DNA from: Candidatus Krumholzibacteriia bacterium
GTDB lineage: Bacteria > Krumholzibacteriota > Krumholzibacteriia > Krumholzibacteriales > Krumholzibacteriaceae
Assembly (NCBI GenBank): GCA_028696635.1
Contig: JAQVGR010000115.1
Location: 1 to 6,178 of the forward strand
DNA length: 6,178 nucleotides
Reading direction: 5' to 3'
The position numbers and the translations under genes were made by a program. Each line of letters starts with the position of its first letter. Within the stretch, counting starts at the first letter, position 1. Positions 5,351-6,178 of this stretch are shown here, piece by piece. The notes under the pieces are model-generated. The model saw only the letters and a list, made by a program, of their open reading frames with translations. It was not told the origin of the DNA and made no database searches.

Positions 5351-6178
5351 ATGAGGTCTCGCGATACGGTGCATGCGTGCTTCGTGTCCTTTCGTCCATC
5401 CGTTATCATCGCTGCGCTCGTCGTTCTTCCCGCATCTCTTGCATCGGCCGCGAATACGCTGAAGATCTACGAGCAGACCGGCAGCATCAATGTCTATACC
5501 TTCCCGCTGGACGATGTGCGCCTCTTCGACGACACGGCCGGCCTGCCCGGGCCGCCGTCTCTCGGATACGGCGGGTACGATTTCGGGACGGGGGGGTGCG
5601 AGTACTACGACATCTTCTTCTGCGACTCGGCGGGGTCCGCACTCGAGATCGGCCCCGGAGACCCGCTTCCTCCCGCGCTCTATCTGAGGATCGAGTGCTG
5701 GGACATCAGCTGCAACGACGGCGCGGACGTCGCCGCGCCGAACTGGGTCAGCGCGGGGAACAACGTCGACGCCGTGGTTCTTGATCTCGATGGGCAGCTG
5801 CTCTACGGGAGGGAGATAGCGGACGCCGTCTACGGACTCTGCGACGAGCCGTTCGATGCCAAGACCTCGAACTTCGCCGGGAGCGCGCTGGGGCCGCCCG
5901 ACGGCGGGATCACGAAGATGGGATGCGGCTGGTCGATGATCACGATGGCGCTCGATCCGTTCGTCCCGCCGCCCCCGCCTCCTCCGCCCGAGCCGCTGAT
6001 CACGGCGGTCGAGGACGTCGGCAACGACGGGGGGAGGCAGGTGCGCCTGCGGTGGGACGCCTCGCCGCTCGATATCGCCGGCAGCCCGCAGCCGGTCACC
6101 GGGTACGCCCTCTGGCGGCGCATCGATCCGCTCCCGCCGGGGATGGCTCCGCTGGCGACGCCGGATGAACCGGTTGCT
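5351..6178 (+). CDS. Secreted protein with an unrecognised six-cysteine N-terminal domain, polyproline linker and fibronectin type III-like domain (3' end outside window)
   Basis: The frame stays open for 276 codons from ATG 5351 to the last base, so the C-terminus is missing. Residues 1-33 or 34 form a signal peptide (hydrophobic VIIAALVVLPASL, then ASA before ANTLKIYE). Residues about 35-200 are a domain I do not recognise, with six cysteines (83, 91, 116, 121, 164, 192) that could form disulfides after export. Its end, AGSALGPPDG (176-185) followed by KMGCGWSMITMAL, resembles the ALG.PDG...LG.G motif seen in some bacterial surface proteins. NNVDAVVLDLDG precedes it. Eight consecutive prolines (206-213) link to LITAVEDVGNDGGRQV (216-231), RLRWDAS and TGYALWRRID (250-259), the opening of a fibronectin type III-like domain common in large secreted proteins of FCB-related bacteria. 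By analogy with its neighbours, a FlgD-like tail may lie beyond the window. The role is unknown; surface adhesion or display is a guess. Confidence 0.85.
   Translation, partial: MRSRDTVHACFVSFRPSVIIAALVVLPASLASAANTLKIYEQTGSINVYTFPLDDVRLFDDTAGLPGPPSLGYGGYDFGTGGCEYYDIFFCDSAGSALEIGPGDPLPPALYLRIECWDISCNDGADVAAPNWVSAGNNVDAVVLDLDGQLLYGREIADAVYGLCDEPFDAKTSNFAGSALGPPDGGITKMGCGWSMITMALDPFVPPPPPPPPEPLITAVEDVGNDGGRQVRLRWDASPLDIAGSPQPVTGYALWRRIDPLPPGMAPLATPDEPVA

Overview
The window looks like ordinary chromosomal DNA from a high-GC, Gram-negative-type bacterium. All genes are on the + strand. It holds the 3' end of one gene, two complete genes and the 5' part of a fourth. All three observable N-termini carry a signal peptide. 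All three observable C-termini end in the same roughly 80-residue FlgD-like Ig / T9SS type A-like tail: NPFNPS..I.F.L, then VYDVSGRLV, then W(N/D)G, then ASGVYFYRL, then TRKM.L.K/R. Many unrelated secreted proteins sharing this tail, together with the Fn3-type opening I.AVEDVGNDGGRQVRLRW, is typical of uncultured FCB-related lineages such as Krumholzibacteriota, Eisenbacteria, Latescibacterota, Zixibacteria and Fermentibacterota. The phylum assignment is inference from protein style; no rRNA or marker gene is present.

Layout. Positions 2-238 are the end of a gene whose sorting tail is all that is visible. It is followed by a strong intrinsic terminator (263-299). A candidate promoter with an extended -10 (304-333) and a roughly 140-nt leader with competing hairpins then precede gene 2. 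Gene 2 (483-2966) is a large right-handed parallel beta-helix protein with about ten regular GGG-containing units of 30-37 residues, a choice-of-anchor Q-like closing motif, an unnamed beta-rich domain and the tail. Gene 3 (3023-5239) starts 56 nt later with no visible terminator between, so it may be co-transcribed. It has two laminin-IV-A-like (laminin B) domains in tandem, an NHL/SMP-30-like propeller and a slightly degenerate tail. Positions 5240-5350 hold a weak hairpin and a candidate promoter. Gene 4 (5351 to the window edge) has a perfect Shine-Dalgarno sequence, a signal peptide, an unrecognised six-cysteine domain, an eight-proline linker and a fibronectin type III-like domain cut off by the window end.

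How they fit together. The genes read as a run of exported or surface-displayed modular proteins that use different display or binding modules in front of a common tail. No enzyme active site, mobile element, CRISPR array, tRNA or rRNA was found. I see no convincing new multi-gene system. The points most worth following are the regular GGG beta-helix, the duplicated laminin-B-like module in a bacterial protein, the unidentified N-terminal domain of gene 4 and the folded leader before gene 2.
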